The notes: generated from the sequence alone by a model not told the origin. Positions 34,350-43,406 are shown, counted from the first letter of the stretch. The stretch: DNA of 64,000 nt from JAIPEI01 sp964443135 (GCA_964443135.1 CAYUBQ010000002.1:75008-139007), one strand, 5' to 3'. Made by a program: numbers and translations.

Positions 34350-35324
34350 TCAAAGGGCCCGCCGGACGGCCCGCACGATGGTGTCCTTGTTCGGGAGGTA
34401 GAGGTCCTCCAGGGCCGGGCTTCCCGCGATGGGCACCATGGGCGCGGCCACGCGCTGGACCGGGGCCTTCAGCAGGGAGAAGTACTCCCCCGCGGCCAGG
34501 GCCGCGATCTCCGCCCCGATCCCTCCCCGGATTCGGCCTTCCTCCACGGTGACGAGACGCCCGGTCTTCTCCACGGACTGGAAGAGCGTCTCCTTGTCCA
34601 TGGGCACGATGGAGCGGAGGTCGATCACCTCCACGTCCACCCCCTCCTCGGCCAGCGCCTGGGCGGCGCCCAGGGCCTCGTAGGTCATGAACCCCACCGC
34701 CGCCACGGTGACGTCCTTGCCCTCCTTTCGGACGACCGCCTCCCCGAAGGGCAGGGTGTACTCCTCATCGGGCACCTCGCCCTCCACCCCGCCGAAGATG
34801 AGCTTCTTGGACTCCACCACGATCACCGGGTCGTCGGACCGGATGGCGGCCTTGAGCAGACCCTTGGCGTCGTACGGGGTGGACGGCTCCACGATCATCA
34901 GCCCCGGGGCCTGGATCAGCTGGCTCTGGAGGCACTGGGAGTGTCCGTAGCCCATGCGCATGCCGGCGCCGCAGGCGGTCCGGATGGTCAGCGGGACGGT
35001 GTACTGCCCGCCGGTGATGTACCGCCACTGACCCAGGTTGTTGCAGAGCTGGTCCATGGCCAGCATGGTGAAGTCCATGAACATGAGCTCCAGGACGGGC
35101 CGCAGCCCGCTCATGGCGGCCCCCATGGCCGCCCCGGTGATGGCGTTCTCCGCGATGGGCGTGTTGAGGACGCGCACCTCGCCGAACTCGTCCACCAGCC
35201 CGGCGGTCTGCCCGAAAGCACTCACCCGGACGTCCTCCCCCATGACGAAGACGCCGGGATCCCGCCGCATCTCCTCGGCCATGGCCTCGTTCAGGGCCTG
35301 CGAAAACGTGATGGTTCTGCTCAT
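34350..35324 (-). CDS. acoB: Thiamine-dependent acyl dehydrogenase E1 beta subunit
   Basis: A 324-residue transketolase-like beta subunit. It starts TITFSQALNEAMAEEMRRDP, has VFVMGEDVR, NTPIAENAITGAAMGAAMSG and LELMFMDFTMLAMDQLCNN, and ends with the PNKDTIVRAVRRAL tail. It pairs with the E1 alpha gene, whose stop overlaps its start by 4 bases. The combination without an E2-bound hydrolase fits acetoin dehydrogenase or a pyruvate/2-oxoacid dehydrogenase; acetoin is favoured by the sequence style, but this is not proven. Confidence 0.88.
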   Translation of the reverse strand: MSRTITFSQALNEAMAEEMRRDPGVFVMGEDVRVSAFGQTAGLVDEFGEVRVLNTPIAENAITGAAMGAAMSGLRPVLELMFMDFTMLAMDQLCNNLGQWRYITGGQYTVPLTIRTACGAGMRMGYGHSQCLQSQLIQAPGLMIVEPSTPYDAKGLLKAAIRSDDPVIVVESKKLIFGGVEGEVPDEEYTLPFGEAVVRKEGKDVTVAAVGFMTYEALGAAQALAEEGVDVEVIDLRSIVPMDKETLFQSVEKTGRLVTVEEGRIRGGIGAEIAALAAGEYFSLLKAPVQRVAAPMVPIAGSPALEDLYLPNKDTIVRAVRRAL

Positions 35325-36295
35325 TGGATCACCCCCTCTCCGGAGTAAACGTCCTGGAACAAATCCTCGATCCCGGGGTCGGGCGCGGCGAAGGCCGCCG
35401 CCACGGCCTCGTCCACCTCGGCCAGGATCCCGTCTCTCAGCTCCCGGTCCCCCTCCTCGGACAGGATGCCGCGCTCCAGGAGCTTGGCCCGGCAGAGATC
35501 GATGGGGTCCCTCCGGGCCCACTCCTCGAGCTCGTCGCGGTTGACGTAGGTGCCCGGGTCCCCGGAGAAGTGCGTGGCCATGCGATAGGTCTTGTACTCC
35601 ACCAGGTAGGGGCCGTTGCCGCCCCGCGCGTGCTCCACCGCTTTCCGGGTGGCCTCGTAGGTCTTCTCGATGTCCTGGCCGTCCACGATGTCGAAGGGGA
35701 TATCGTAGGCGGCGGCCCGCGGCGCGACGTCGCCGGTGGGGTAGTGGTCGCACATGTAGGAGAGCTCGCAGAACTGGTTGGTGCAGACCGCGAAAACGAC
35801 CGGGAGCTTCCAGAGGGCCGCCATGCACATGGACGGGTGGGCGTCCGCCTGGTTGCAGGTGCCCTCGCCCACGAAGTAGAGGGTCACCTGGTCGGTCCCC
35901 TTCATCTTGGAGGCCAGGGCCGTTCCCACGGCGATGGAGAAGTCCGAGCCCAGGGTGGCCACCAGCCCGGGGATGTTCTGTTCCCGGTCCGAGAGGTGCA
36001 GCCCGCCCTTGCCGTGGCAGGGGCTGTCCTTCTTGCCCATGTACTCCAGCCAGATGTCCCGGGGGGCCATGCCCTTCCCGATGAACTCGCCCACCCCCCG
36101 GTGGGTCCCGAACAGGATGTCCTCCTGCCGGAGGGGGCCGGTCACGCCCACGGCCACGGCCTCCTGCCCGGTCCCGAAGTGACCCATCAGCTGGATCTTT
36201 CCCTCCTTGAGGAGCCGGTCGTGGGTCTCCTCCATGAACCGCACGAGGATCATGCGGCGGTACAACGCCTCGAGGATGTCGTTCTGGCCGTTCAT
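35321..36295 (-). CDS. acoA: Thiamine-dependent acyl dehydrogenase E1 alpha subunit
   Basis: A 324-residue thiamine-diphosphate-binding alpha subunit. Marks are the N-terminal LYRRMILVRFMEE, the acceptor loop GKGGLHLSD, and the ThDP/Mg motif region that in this family reads GDG...N, here FVGEGTCNQADAHPSM (Gly-Glu-Gly in place of Gly-Asp-Gly). The glutamate change is seen in several acetoin-type E1s. It is the first gene of the operon, with GGAGGGGG just before the ATG at 36295. The divergent LuxR-type gene starts 184 bases away. Confidence 0.88.
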   Translation of the reverse strand: MNGQNDILEALYRRMILVRFMEETHDRLLKEGKIQLMGHFGTGQEAVAVGVTGPLRQEDILFGTHRGVGEFIGKGMAPRDIWLEYMGKKDSPCHGKGGLHLSDREQNIPGLVATLGSDFSIAVGTALASKMKGTDQVTLYFVGEGTCNQADAHPSMCMAALWKLPVVFAVCTNQFCELSYMCDHYPTGDVAPRAAAYDIPFDIVDGQDIEKTYEATRKAVEHARGGNGPYLVEYKTYRMATHFSGDPGTYVNRDELEEWARRDPIDLCRAKLLERGILSEEGDRELRDGILAEVDEAVAAAFAAPDPGIEDLFQDVYSGEGVIQ

Positions 36296-36379
36296 CTCCC
36301 CCTCCTTTGCGTCTCGGGTTCGGGTCAAGGTTCACCACCTCTCCACCAAGAGTATCTTGCAGATTTTCCGCCGGGAGAC

Positions 36380-36399
36380 AATGACGGGAATCCGTCATT
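36380..36399. promoter_or_regulatory. Palindrome in the acoA/regulator intergenic region
   Basis: AATGACGG (36380-36387) and CCGTCATT (36392-36399) are exact inverted arms around four bases, in the middle of the divergent promoter region. This is a likely operator for the LuxR-type regulator or a global regulator. It is followed by TTTTT on the plus strand, but with no gene ending here a terminator is less likely. Confidence 0.55.
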
Positions 36400-36478
36400 T
36401 TTGAGCGACCATCATTCTTGGGGGAATCGCAAAAACTGTGGTATGTTCGAGACAACGGTACGCGAAAGGAGGTGCGCC

Positions 36479-37621
36479 ATGGTCTCTTCGAGCCTCACAG
36501 CCCGGGATCACCGGGTCCTCCACGGCTTCTGCCGGGACCTTTTCACGCTGGACGACGTGGACGAGGTGCGGCGGGAGACCCTGGTCTTCTTCGAGAACCA
36601 CCTGGGGGCGGAGAAGGGGAACTTCTTCATGGCCGAGTCCCCGGACAAGCCCGTGAGCTTCATGCGGATCGTCCAGCGCGGCATCGACCACGGGGCCCTT
36701 CACCACTACCGCCGATACTACTGGCAAATCGATCCCTTCTACCGGGTCTTCGCCGCACGGAACCCGCAAGGGGTCCTGGACGTCCTCACCACGGAGGACA
36801 TCCTCCCCTTTCGGGAGCTGACCCGCACGGAGTACTACAACGACTTCCTGTTGCCCCAGTCCATTCACCACCAGATGACGATCCACCTGAGGTCGGACAA
36901 ACAGGTGCTGGGCGTGGTGGCGCTCTTTCGAAGCCGCCGGGCCCGCGGCTTCTCCTCCCGCGACAAGAGCCGGGCCTTCGCCGCCGCCCCCTACCTCTCG
37001 GGCGCCCTGAAAACAGCCCTCGCCTCGGAAAAGAGCCGTGCTCTCGAGTCCGTGCTCCCCGCGATCCTCCGGGAAAGACCGCGGGAGGGGCTCGTGGTCC
37101 TGGATCGGTTCCTGAACCCCGTCTACACGAACGAGCGGGCCGAGCGCCTCCTCTCCGCCCTGAACACCCCGAACGGCGAGACCGGCACCGCCTCGTTGCA
37201 GAAGGCCGTCTCCGGCCCCTGCAAGAAGATGCTTGCAGCCCGGGAGCAACGCGCCGGGGCCGCGGAGCGGGAAGGGAGCATGGATCTCGGCTCGGACGGG
37301 GCCGGGGCGAGGATCCGGCTGAGGCTTCGCCTCGCCGACGATCCGGAAAGCGGGCCCCTGTTTCTGCTGTTCCTGGAAGGGGAGGAACGAGTGGCCCGCC
37401 TGGAGGGGATCCTGAGGGAGCGGGGCCTCACCCGGCGGGAGATGGAGGTCGTTCAGGTCCTGGCCCGGGGGGCCCGCAATGCGGAGATCGCGGAGCAGCT
37501 CTTCATCAGCGAGTACACGGTGGAGAACCACCTCAAGTCCATCTACCGGAAGCTCGGGGTCTCCAACCGGACGGCGGCCGTGCACCGGCTCCTGGGGCTG
37601 GATTCCGGGAACGTTCATTGA
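36479..37621 (+). CDS. LuxR-type regulator with N-terminal sensor domain
   Basis: A 380-residue transcription factor. The first ~190 residues look like a GAF-type sensor (DDVDEVRRETLVFFENHLGA, QIDPFYRVFAARNPQGVLDV), followed by a PAS-like strip (LVVLDRFLNPVYTNERAERL). The C-terminal LuxR helix-turn-helix is GLTRREMEVVQVLARGARNA and EQLFISEYTVENHLKSIYRK. The ATG at 36479 follows AAAGGAGGT closely. It is divergent from the E1/E2/E3 operon and probably controls it in response to a small ligand. No receiver Asp is present. Confidence 0.88.
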   Translation: MVSSSLTARDHRVLHGFCRDLFTLDDVDEVRRETLVFFENHLGAEKGNFFMAESPDKPVSFMRIVQRGIDHGALHHYRRYYWQIDPFYRVFAARNPQGVLDVLTTEDILPFRELTRTEYYNDFLLPQSIHHQMTIHLRSDKQVLGVVALFRSRRARGFSSRDKSRAFAAAPYLSGALKTALASEKSRALESVLPAILRERPREGLVVLDRFLNPVYTNERAERLLSALNTPNGETGTASLQKAVSGPCKKMLAAREQRAGAAEREGSMDLGSDGAGARIRLRLRLADDPESGPLFLLFLEGEERVARLEGILRERGLTRREMEVVQVLARGARNAEIAEQLFISEYTVENHLKSIYRKLGVSNRTAAVHRLLGLDSGNVH

Positions 37622-37689
37622 CCCCGAACGCCTCGACCACGCGCTCCGTACGGCTTCATCATTGGACTCCCTGATCTTCGGAGCCCCTT

Positions 37690-38149
37690 TCACTCTTTCG
37701 CCACATCCGCGACGCGTCCCCCGGTCACTTCGACCAGGGTCTCGTACGGGACCGCGAAGATGGCGTTTTCCGAGCCCGCAGCCGCGTAGACGATCTCAAA
37801 GCGCGCCAGTGTCTCATCGATCAACACCGGAAGCGGGGTGCGGTGCCCCACGGGAGGCACGCCTCCGGGCGCGTAGCCGGTCCGGGCGATGGTCGTCTCC
37901 GCATCGGCGATCCTGACCTTCTTGCGGCCCACTCCGTACAGGGCGCTGAGCTTTCGATCGTCCACGCGCCGATCCCCGGCGGCGAGCACGATCACGGGCT
38001 GACCGACCGGCCACGACAAAACAGAGGCTCTTGACGATGCTCCCCAGCTCCGTGCCGATGGCCTCGGCCGCCTGGGGCGCCATGGCGGTCGAATCGTCAA
38101 ACGTCGCGAAGATGGCGTCCTCCGAGCCCGCAGCCAGTATCACGCACAT
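37690..38149 (-). pseudogene. Broken YbaK-like aminoacyl-tRNA deacylase
   Basis: Frame 1 reads TAMAPQAAEAIGTELGSIVK and SLCFVVAG. Frame 2 continues GQPVIVLAAGDRRVDDRKLS, GVGRKKVRIADAETTIARTG and PVGHRTPLPVLIDETL, to the stop at 37690. These are the conserved parts of the YbaK/ProX deacylase fold (substrate-binding GGVPPVGH). A one-base frame change lies near 38030. The apparent N-terminus (ILAAGSEDAIFATF) is not a normal start but a near copy of the C-terminal YAAAGSENAIFAVP, showing a rearrangement. Bases 38150-38393 hold nothing I can name. Confidence 0.75.
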
Positions 38150-38393
38150 TCAGGCGGACTTGGATTTGCGGGCATTCCAGACCGATCCGGACCGCTGAAA
38201 ATAAGTTGCGCTGCCTCGTGTTATCGCAAAAGGCCTCGCTGTTTTACGCGTCCAAACGAATCACTTGAAATGGAGTTGTAACCGCCGTCAACGGCAATGG
38301 AATTCGATGATCTGTTATTCGAAAAAAGCATTATGTTGTCAGAGAACACTTATGCCATAGACATCATGGGTCATATAAGTATTATGCTCGAAA

Positions 38394-38600
38394 TTACAAT
38401 TCATCTTCTTTAATTCCGGCGACCTTCATCAAATGCAGTTGTAATCCAATTTTCAAAGGCGTTTTTCCGTGAACCGGCACAGAAATACGAGCATTTTGTC
38501 CAGTCTTTGCATAAATATGATGGCTGCCATTGATTCGCTTCAGTTCCCAGCCCTTGGCTTCGGCGAGATTACAGAATTTCTTGCCGCTGACAGTTTTCAA
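38394..38600 (-). CDS. hicA: HicA mRNA interferase toxin
   Basis: A 68-residue HicA toxin with the double-stranded-RNA-binding-like fold. The catalytic His lies in INGSHHIYAK, preceded by KKFCNLAEAKGWELKR and followed by SVPVHGKTPLKIGLQLHLMK. It starts at TTG (38600), overlapping the hicB stop as TTGA. The order is antitoxin first, the reverse of classic hicAB. Full length, with no sign of damage. The block is AT-rich against its surroundings, as expected of a mobile toxin-antitoxin pair. Confidence 0.92.
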   Translation of the reverse strand: MKTVSGKKFCNLAEAKGWELKRINGSHHIYAKTGQNARISVPVHGKTPLKIGLQLHLMKVAGIKEDEL

Positions 38601-38800
38601 ACGGCTATCTCCATTACTTTAGCATTTTTCGATACTGAAATTTCTTGAATATCTACTGACAAGCAACCTTCTACTGCTTCATAAATATTGCTCAATAATT
38701 CGTCAAAGGTTTCGCCTTGAGTTGCACACCCCGGTATAGACGGTACTTCTGCCCAGTAGCCGCCTTCCTCTGCTTCATGTATTACCACTTTCAATTTCAT
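38597..38800 (-). CDS. hicB: HicB antitoxin (short form)
   Basis: A 67-residue HicB with the partial RNase-H-like fold: IHEAEEGGYWAEVPSIPGCA, TQGETFDELLSNIYEAVEGC. It lacks the DNA-binding C-terminal domain of longer HicB proteins, so autoregulation must differ or be absent. The ATG at 38800 has GAGG upstream. It is translationally coupled to hicA and should neutralise it by direct binding. Bases 38801-39019 hold no gene I can name. Confidence 0.92.
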   Translation of the reverse strand: MKLKVVIHEAEEGGYWAEVPSIPGCATQGETFDELLSNIYEAVEGCLSVDIQEISVSKNAKVMEIAV

Positions 38801-39019
38801 GATGTTTCCTCTCTATTGAGCACATAACGTTTGAAATCAGGCGCAGGCCAAAGAGTTGCCGAGTCAGCGTTCCTTCCCGTCTGCTGAATTGATTGGTTAG
38901 AAGTAAGCTTTACCGTGTCCGGATATTGGCAGTAATCCATTTTCCCAAACATTAGCCTCCGGAGCATAATTCTTGACGAGTGCCCGAACTGCTAGTCTTG
39001 AACCTTCAGAACACAATGG

Positions 39020-39048
39020 TGATGGCGTCGCAAAAAGACCCAAGCCTT
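39020..39048 (-). repeat. Extra end fragment of the MITE-like repeat
   Basis: TGATGGCGTCGCAAAAAGAC here matches the TGATGGnGTCGCAAAAAG end of the repeat and is followed directly by a complete copy, so it is either a nested insertion scar or a tandem duplication of one end. Confidence 0.7.
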
Positions 39049-39150
39049 GATGGAGCCGTAAAAAGCCCTAAACCCCGAGATCTGCCCAAGGAATATCAAC
39101 GGGTTATAGTGTTTCCAGCGGCGGATGAGCGGGTTTTTGCGAATGCGTCA
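39049..39150 (-). mobile_element. MITE-like ~103-bp repeat, copy 3
   Basis: Begins TGATGGAGCCGTAAAAAGCC and ends TTTTTGCGAATGCGTCA, with the core CAGCGGCGGATGAGCGGG. It lies next to an additional end fragment and downstream of the broken FecR gene. Confidence 0.88.
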
Positions 39151-39203
39151 ATGGTCCTGACACAACACCCATATCATTAAACGCCTGATCCGACAAATCA
39201 CAG

Positions 39204-39991
39204 TCAAAGGATTCGATTCCAGGAGCTATTCCGTTTACTAGAGCACTCGAGCTGACTGAACCCCATCATCGAACGGCTACCTCGTTCCATGGAACTCCCC
39301 CCCCCTGCCCACTGGTCAGCTCCGTCCCAGGCCCTCCACATCCCGCCGACACCCTGGGCTTTGTTTCCCACAAAGGCGCCGCTTGCAGGATCGTAGCCGG
39401 GGGCGAGTGGTGCTCCATCGATGTTTCCGCTGTAGGACTCTATGTCGAATGCCGAGTCGTAGATCGTGCCGCTGCCGTTGTTGATGAGGACGCTGTGGCC
39501 TCCGCCGCCCGCGTTGATGGTGAAGTTCGATACCTCACGGCTTCCGAAATCGACGTCGCAGGAGAAAGAGCCCGAAAGTGCATCCACATCCGCTGCGGCA
39601 CTGTTGACGTAGACCCCCTTGGCTTCTCCGGAGTAGCCACCACATCCTCGCTCAGGAACCGAATGCGGCATCTCGAGTCCGCAAGCGTGAAGAGCTCATC
39701 GTTCTCGTGGACGGGGTCCCCTTTGGAGGCGACGAAGGCCCGTTGGTCTGCCCGATGCATCACCACCACCGTCCCTTGAAGGGCATGCACGACTCCGGCC
39801 CGGTCGAAGCCTTCAGCGGGCGTGTAGGTATCCAGGATTCTTGAGCCTTTCAAAGCATCCGGCAGCTTTTCGGGGATTTCCGCTTGCCCAGCCGATGAGG
39901 AAGCAGGGGTTGCGAAGAGGAGACTGAGCACCACCAACAAAAGGGGAGACGGCAGCTTGGCTGTCCAGTTCATTTGTCCTCCAAGGGTCAT
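39204..39991 (-). pseudogene. Broken FecR-domain surface/periplasmic protein
   Basis: The first frame (from 39991) has a signal peptide (LPSPLLLVVLSLLFATPASS) and a FecR-like domain: AGVVHALQGTVVVMHRADQR, VHENDELFTLADSRCRIRFL. Near 39640 the frame changes, and the second frame reads GCGGYSGEAKGVYVNSAAAD, SFSCDVDFGSREVSNFTINA and KAQGVGGMWRAWDGADQWAG. The latter is the beta-barrel-like tail (transferrin-binding-protein-B style) common after FecR domains in related bacteria. The middle of the protein is missing at the joint, so a deletion rather than a single-base slip is likely. Confidence 0.75.
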
Positions 39992-40125
39992 GTGACCGGA
40001 ACCATTGATGATCTCAACGAAAAATGGCAGAAATTATAAGTTAGAGCGTTGAGTGAGTCAAGTACCTGTCCCGCGTCCTCTTTCTCCTCCGCCTGCTGCG
40101 GCCCGCGCATCCCCGGGCCCGCAAG

Positions 40126-40167
40126 AAGAAACAGCCCTGCGGCCGGCGGGCCGCAGGGCTGTTTCTT
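40126..40167. terminator. Strong bidirectional hairpin after the betaine ABC operon
   Basis: A perfect 19-base stem: AAGAAACAGCCCTGCGGCC (40126-40144) and its reverse complement (40149-40167), loop GGCG. The T-rich end on either strand (GTTTCTT) fits a Rho-independent terminator. It lies 45 bases after the proX stop. Confidence 0.8.
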
Positions 40168-40211
40168 CCATTCTCCGTCGCTCTCGGCTTCCGCCTTCCC
40201 TGCTCTCCCTT

Positions 40212-41252
40212 CTACTTCATGGCCGCCTTGACCCTGGCCGCCACGTCCTCCGGCACCCACCCGGTCCAGAGGTCCTCGTAGGTCTTCAGAAACCAGGCGG
40301 CCGCCTCTTCGGTGCTCGCCTCGTTGTCCTGCATGTAGGCCAGGAACCGGTTGTTGATGGCCAGGGTGGTCTCGTAGTTCTCGAGGAAGGCCACCACGTC
40401 CGGCGCCTCCTCGGGCAGGCTCTTGTGGACGAGGATGTCGCACTTGACCGCCGGGTACTCGCAGGCCTTGGTCGTCTCCCAGACCTCCTCGTCGAACTGG
40501 GGTTCCTCGAGCAGAACCATGTCCAGCTTGCCCAGCACCCAGGTCGGCTCCCAGTAATAACCGAGCCAGGGCTTTCCGCGCTTGTACGCGGTCACCATGG
40601 AGCCGGCCAGGGCCGGTCCGGAGCCGGGCTGCATGATGTTGTAGAACTCCGAGAGGTTGTACGCCTCGAACTTCAGCTTGTTGACCTCGGCGCAACCCCA
40701 GCCTGGAAGGCAGCTGTAGAACCGGCCCTTGTCCGGGTCTTCCGGATCCCGAAACAGCTCCCAGTACCTGGGCAGGTCGAAGACCGACTCGAGATCCGGC
40801 GCCATGGGCTGGATACCCCGCTCTTCATCTCCTTCCACCACGTAGCGGGGCACGTACCAACCCTGGACGCTGTTGGGGAAGTTCGGTCCGAGGTTCACGA
40901 AACCCTCATCCGTGTCGGGGTCCTTGCCCTTGGCCAGCCCCTCGTCGTAGAGGTCCTGCCAGTTCTCCTCCCAGGACTCCATGTTCACATTGGGGGCCTG
41001 GCCGCCCTTGGCCTGGATCAGGGCGGTGTTGAGCATGATGGTTTCGCCCTGAACATACTCCACAGGGTAGCCCAGGCCCTCTTCCACAATGAAGGCCGCG
41101 ATCCGGTTGTGCACCTGGACGCTGTCCCAGCCATAGTCGCCGAACACAATGGTCGTCTTGTCCGCAGCCGAGGCCGAAGCCGTGCCAAAGGACAGCCCGA
41201 ACACCGCCAAAACCAAAATTCCCACGCAAATTCCGCACATTGTCCGTTTCAT
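40212..41252 (-). CDS. proX: Glycine betaine ABC transporter substrate-binding protein
   Basis: A 346-residue periplasmic binding protein of the ProX/OpuAC type. It has a signal peptide (ICVGILVLAVFGLSFGTASA, cleavage near ASAADK), then TTIVFGDYGWDSVQVHNRIA, NVNMESWEENWQDLYDEG, and the aromatic-rich WLGYYWEPTWVLGKLD that supplies the Trp cage for quaternary amines. The start at 41252 has AGGAGG upstream. It is the last gene of a proV-proW-proX operon and is followed by a strong terminator. It should bind glycine betaine or a related compound. Confidence 0.93.
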   Translation of the reverse strand: MKRTMCGICVGILVLAVFGLSFGTASASAADKTTIVFGDYGWDSVQVHNRIAAFIVEEGLGYPVEYVQGETIMLNTALIQAKGGQAPNVNMESWEENWQDLYDEGLAKGKDPDTDEGFVNLGPNFPNSVQGWYVPRYVVEGDEERGIQPMAPDLESVFDLPRYWELFRDPEDPDKGRFYSCLPGWGCAEVNKLKFEAYNLSEFYNIMQPGSGPALAGSMVTAYKRGKPWLGYYWEPTWVLGKLDMVLLEEPQFDEEVWETTKACEYPAVKCDILVHKSLPEEAPDVVAFLENYETTLAINNRFLAYMQDNEASTEEAAAWFLKTYEDLWTGWVPEDVAARVKAAMK

Positions 41253-41303
41253 CGGTATCCTCCTGGTTTGGTTATCAGTGGACACGGTATCCGCCGATCC
41301 GTG

Positions 41304-42152
41304 TTACGCCCTTTTCTTGGATGCCATCGAAAAGGTGATCCGGTCGATGATGATGGCCATGAACACGATGCACAGTCCCGCCTCGAAACCCCGGCCCACC
41401 TCGACCCGGTTGATGGCCAGCAGGACCTCCAGCCCGAGCCCCTTGGCCCCGATCATGGAAGCGATGACCACCATGGCCAGCGCCATCATGGTGGTCTGGT
41501 TGATCCCCACCAGGATCGTGGGACGTGCCAGCGGGAGCTGGACCTTGAACAGGATCTGCCAGTAGCTCGATCCGAAGGCGTGGGCCGCCTCGATCACGTT
41601 GGCCGACACCTCACGGATCCCCACGTTGGTCAGGCGGATGACCGGCGGAACCGCGTAGATGATCGTGGCGAACAGGGCCGGAACCTTGCCCAGGCCGAAG
41701 AGCATCAGGGCCGGAATGAGATACACGAAGCTGGGCATGGTCTGCATGCCGTCGAGCATCGGCTTGATGACCGCCTGGAAGGCATTGCTCCCGGCCATGG
41801 CGATACCCAACGGGATGCCGATGGCCAGGGAGATGATCACCGAGGCCACCACGAGAGACAGGGTCATCATGCCCAGGTCCCACAGCCCGAGGGCGCCGAC
41901 GAAAAAGAGCATACCCGCCATGCCCAGCCCGGCCAGCCAGGACCCCATGACCCGCCAGCCCAGGATGCCGACACCGAAGACCAGGACGGGCCAGGGCAGC
42001 CAGAGGAAAAACCGTTCGGTGTACAAAAGGGAGTAAAGAATCCCGGTTCCCAGCGTGTCGAAGAATCCACCGAACGTGCCGAGAACCCAATCCATGAAGG
42101 CGTCCACCCACACGTCCAGGGGAATGTCGATGTTCTTCGGAAACTCCATCAT
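41304..42152 (-). CDS. proW: Glycine betaine ABC transporter permease
   Basis: A 282-residue permease with about seven membrane helices. The N-terminal part DVWVDAFMDWVLGTFGGFFD is typical of ProW. The ATPase-contact loop is IREVSANVIEAAHAFGSSYW then KVQLPLARPTILVG, and ASMIGAKGLGLEVL follows. It lies between proV (36 bases) and proX (51 bases) in one operon. It lacks the long N-terminal tail of E. coli ProW. ATG at 42152, or the next ATG at 42149. Confidence 0.94.
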   Translation of the reverse strand: MMEFPKNIDIPLDVWVDAFMDWVLGTFGGFFDTLGTGILYSLLYTERFFLWLPWPVLVFGVGILGWRVMGSWLAGLGMAGMLFFVGALGLWDLGMMTLSLVVASVIISLAIGIPLGIAMAGSNAFQAVIKPMLDGMQTMPSFVYLIPALMLFGLGKVPALFATIIYAVPPVIRLTNVGIREVSANVIEAAHAFGSSYWQILFKVQLPLARPTILVGINQTTMMALAMVVIASMIGAKGLGLEVLLAINRVEVGRGFEAGLCIVFMAIIIDRITFSMASKKRA

Positions 42153-42188
42153 GCTTCATGCCCTCTCAGCGGGTCTCCGGCGCGGTCC

Positions 42189-43406
42189 TCAAGACCCGGA
42201 TTGCGTGCCGTTCCCGTCTTCGGTCTGGGACATCTCACCCAGCTTCGCCAGCAAAGAACCGGACACGACAACCCCCTTGAGGTGACCGTCTTCACCGACC
42301 ACCGCGATGGGATACGTCGTGTCCGCCAGCAGGGGAAACAGGTCGCTGGCCGGCGTGTCGGGCGTCACGCGTCGAATGTCCGTGTCGAGGATGGCCGCCA
42401 GGCTCTTTTCGCCCCGGTCCGCGGCCTTGCGGCAGTTCCTGGCGGTGACGATCCCTCTCACGATGCCTTCGTCGCGCACAAAGATTGACGAGATGCCCGC
42501 CTGTTCCATTTTCCGAAGCGCCGCCTTGGGACCGTCCGTCTTCATGTAGGCCATGACCCCGGACTTTTTCATGACCGTCTCCGCGGTGACGACCTTGCTC
42601 ACGTCCACGCCCTCCACGAACCGGGCCACGTAATCGTCCGCCGGGTTCGTGAGGATCTCCTCGGCTGTGCCCTCCTGAACCAGGCGGCCGTCCTTCATCA
42701 GGACGATCCGGTCGCCCAGTTTGATGGCCTCGTCCAGGTCGTGGCTGATGAAGACAATGGTCTTTCGCACCTTTTCCTGCAGGTCGATCAGCTCGTCCTG
42801 CATGTCGCGCCGAATCAGCGGATCCAGGGCGCTGAAGGCCTCGTCCATGAGCATGATGTCCGCGTCGAGGGCCAGCGCCCGGGCCAGACCCACCCGCTGC
42901 TGCATGCCGCCGGAGAGCTGATCGGGCATGGACGCCTCCCACCCCTTGAGCCCCACCTGCTCAAGCGCCTTCATGGCGGCCTCCCGGCGCGCCTCCGTTC
43001 CGACGCCCTGGACCTCCAGGCCGTACTCCACGTTTCGGACCACGCTGCGGTGGGGGAAGAGCGCGAAGTTTTGAAACACCATGCCGAAGTGCCTCTGGCG
43101 GAAGTTGCGAAGCGCCCGCTTGCCCAACCGGGTCACGTCTTCGCCGTTGACCAGGATCCTTCCGGCCGTGGGCTCGATCAGGCGGTTCAGGCAACGCACG
43201 AGCGTGGACTTTCCGCTCCCGGAAAGCCCCATCACCACCAGGACCTCCCCCTCCTTCACCGCAAAGCTGGCGTCCACGACCCCCACGCCGTGGCCGGTTT
43301 TTTCCATGATGTCTTCGTTGCTTAGGCCCTCCCGGATCATCCGCATGACCTCCTCGGGGTGGGGGCCATAGATCTTGTAAAGCCGTTCAATAACGATCTT
43401 TTCCAT
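42189..43406 (-). CDS. proV: Glycine betaine ABC transporter ATPase with CBS domains
   Basis: A 405-residue ProV/OpuAA ATPase. Walker A is MGLSGSGKSTLVRCLNRL, signature LSGGMQQRVGLARALA, Walker B DIMLMDEAFSALDPL, and switch His in VFISHDLDEA. The N-terminal extension LYKIYGPHPEEVMRMIREGL is the betaine-family hallmark. Two C-terminal CBS domains (about residues 275-395) may sense ionic strength, as in OpuA. The start at 43406 has AAGGGA upstream; a longer frame to 43466 is unconserved. First gene of the operon. Confidence 0.95.
   Translation of the reverse strand: MEKIVIERLYKIYGPHPEEVMRMIREGLSNEDIMEKTGHGVGVVDASFAVKEGEVLVVMGLSGSGKSTLVRCLNRLIEPTAGRILVNGEDVTRLGKRALRNFRQRHFGMVFQNFALFPHRSVVRNVEYGLEVQGVGTEARREAAMKALEQVGLKGWEASMPDQLSGGMQQRVGLARALALDADIMLMDEAFSALDPLIRRDMQDELIDLQEKVRKTIVFISHDLDEAIKLGDRIVLMKDGRLVQEGTAEEILTNPADDYVARFVEGVDVSKVVTAETVMKKSGVMAYMKTDGPKAALRKMEQAGISSIFVRDEGIVRGIVTARNCRKAADRGEKSLAAILDTDIRRVTPDTPASDLFPLLADTTYPIAVVGEDGHLKGVVVSGSLLAKLGEMSQTEDGNGTQSGS

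Noticed and set aside
40053..42488. An 811-codon plus-strand frame opposite the betaine ABC operon
   Set aside because: The minus strand carries proV, proW and proX with all their motifs; the plus frame has no recognisable protein features.
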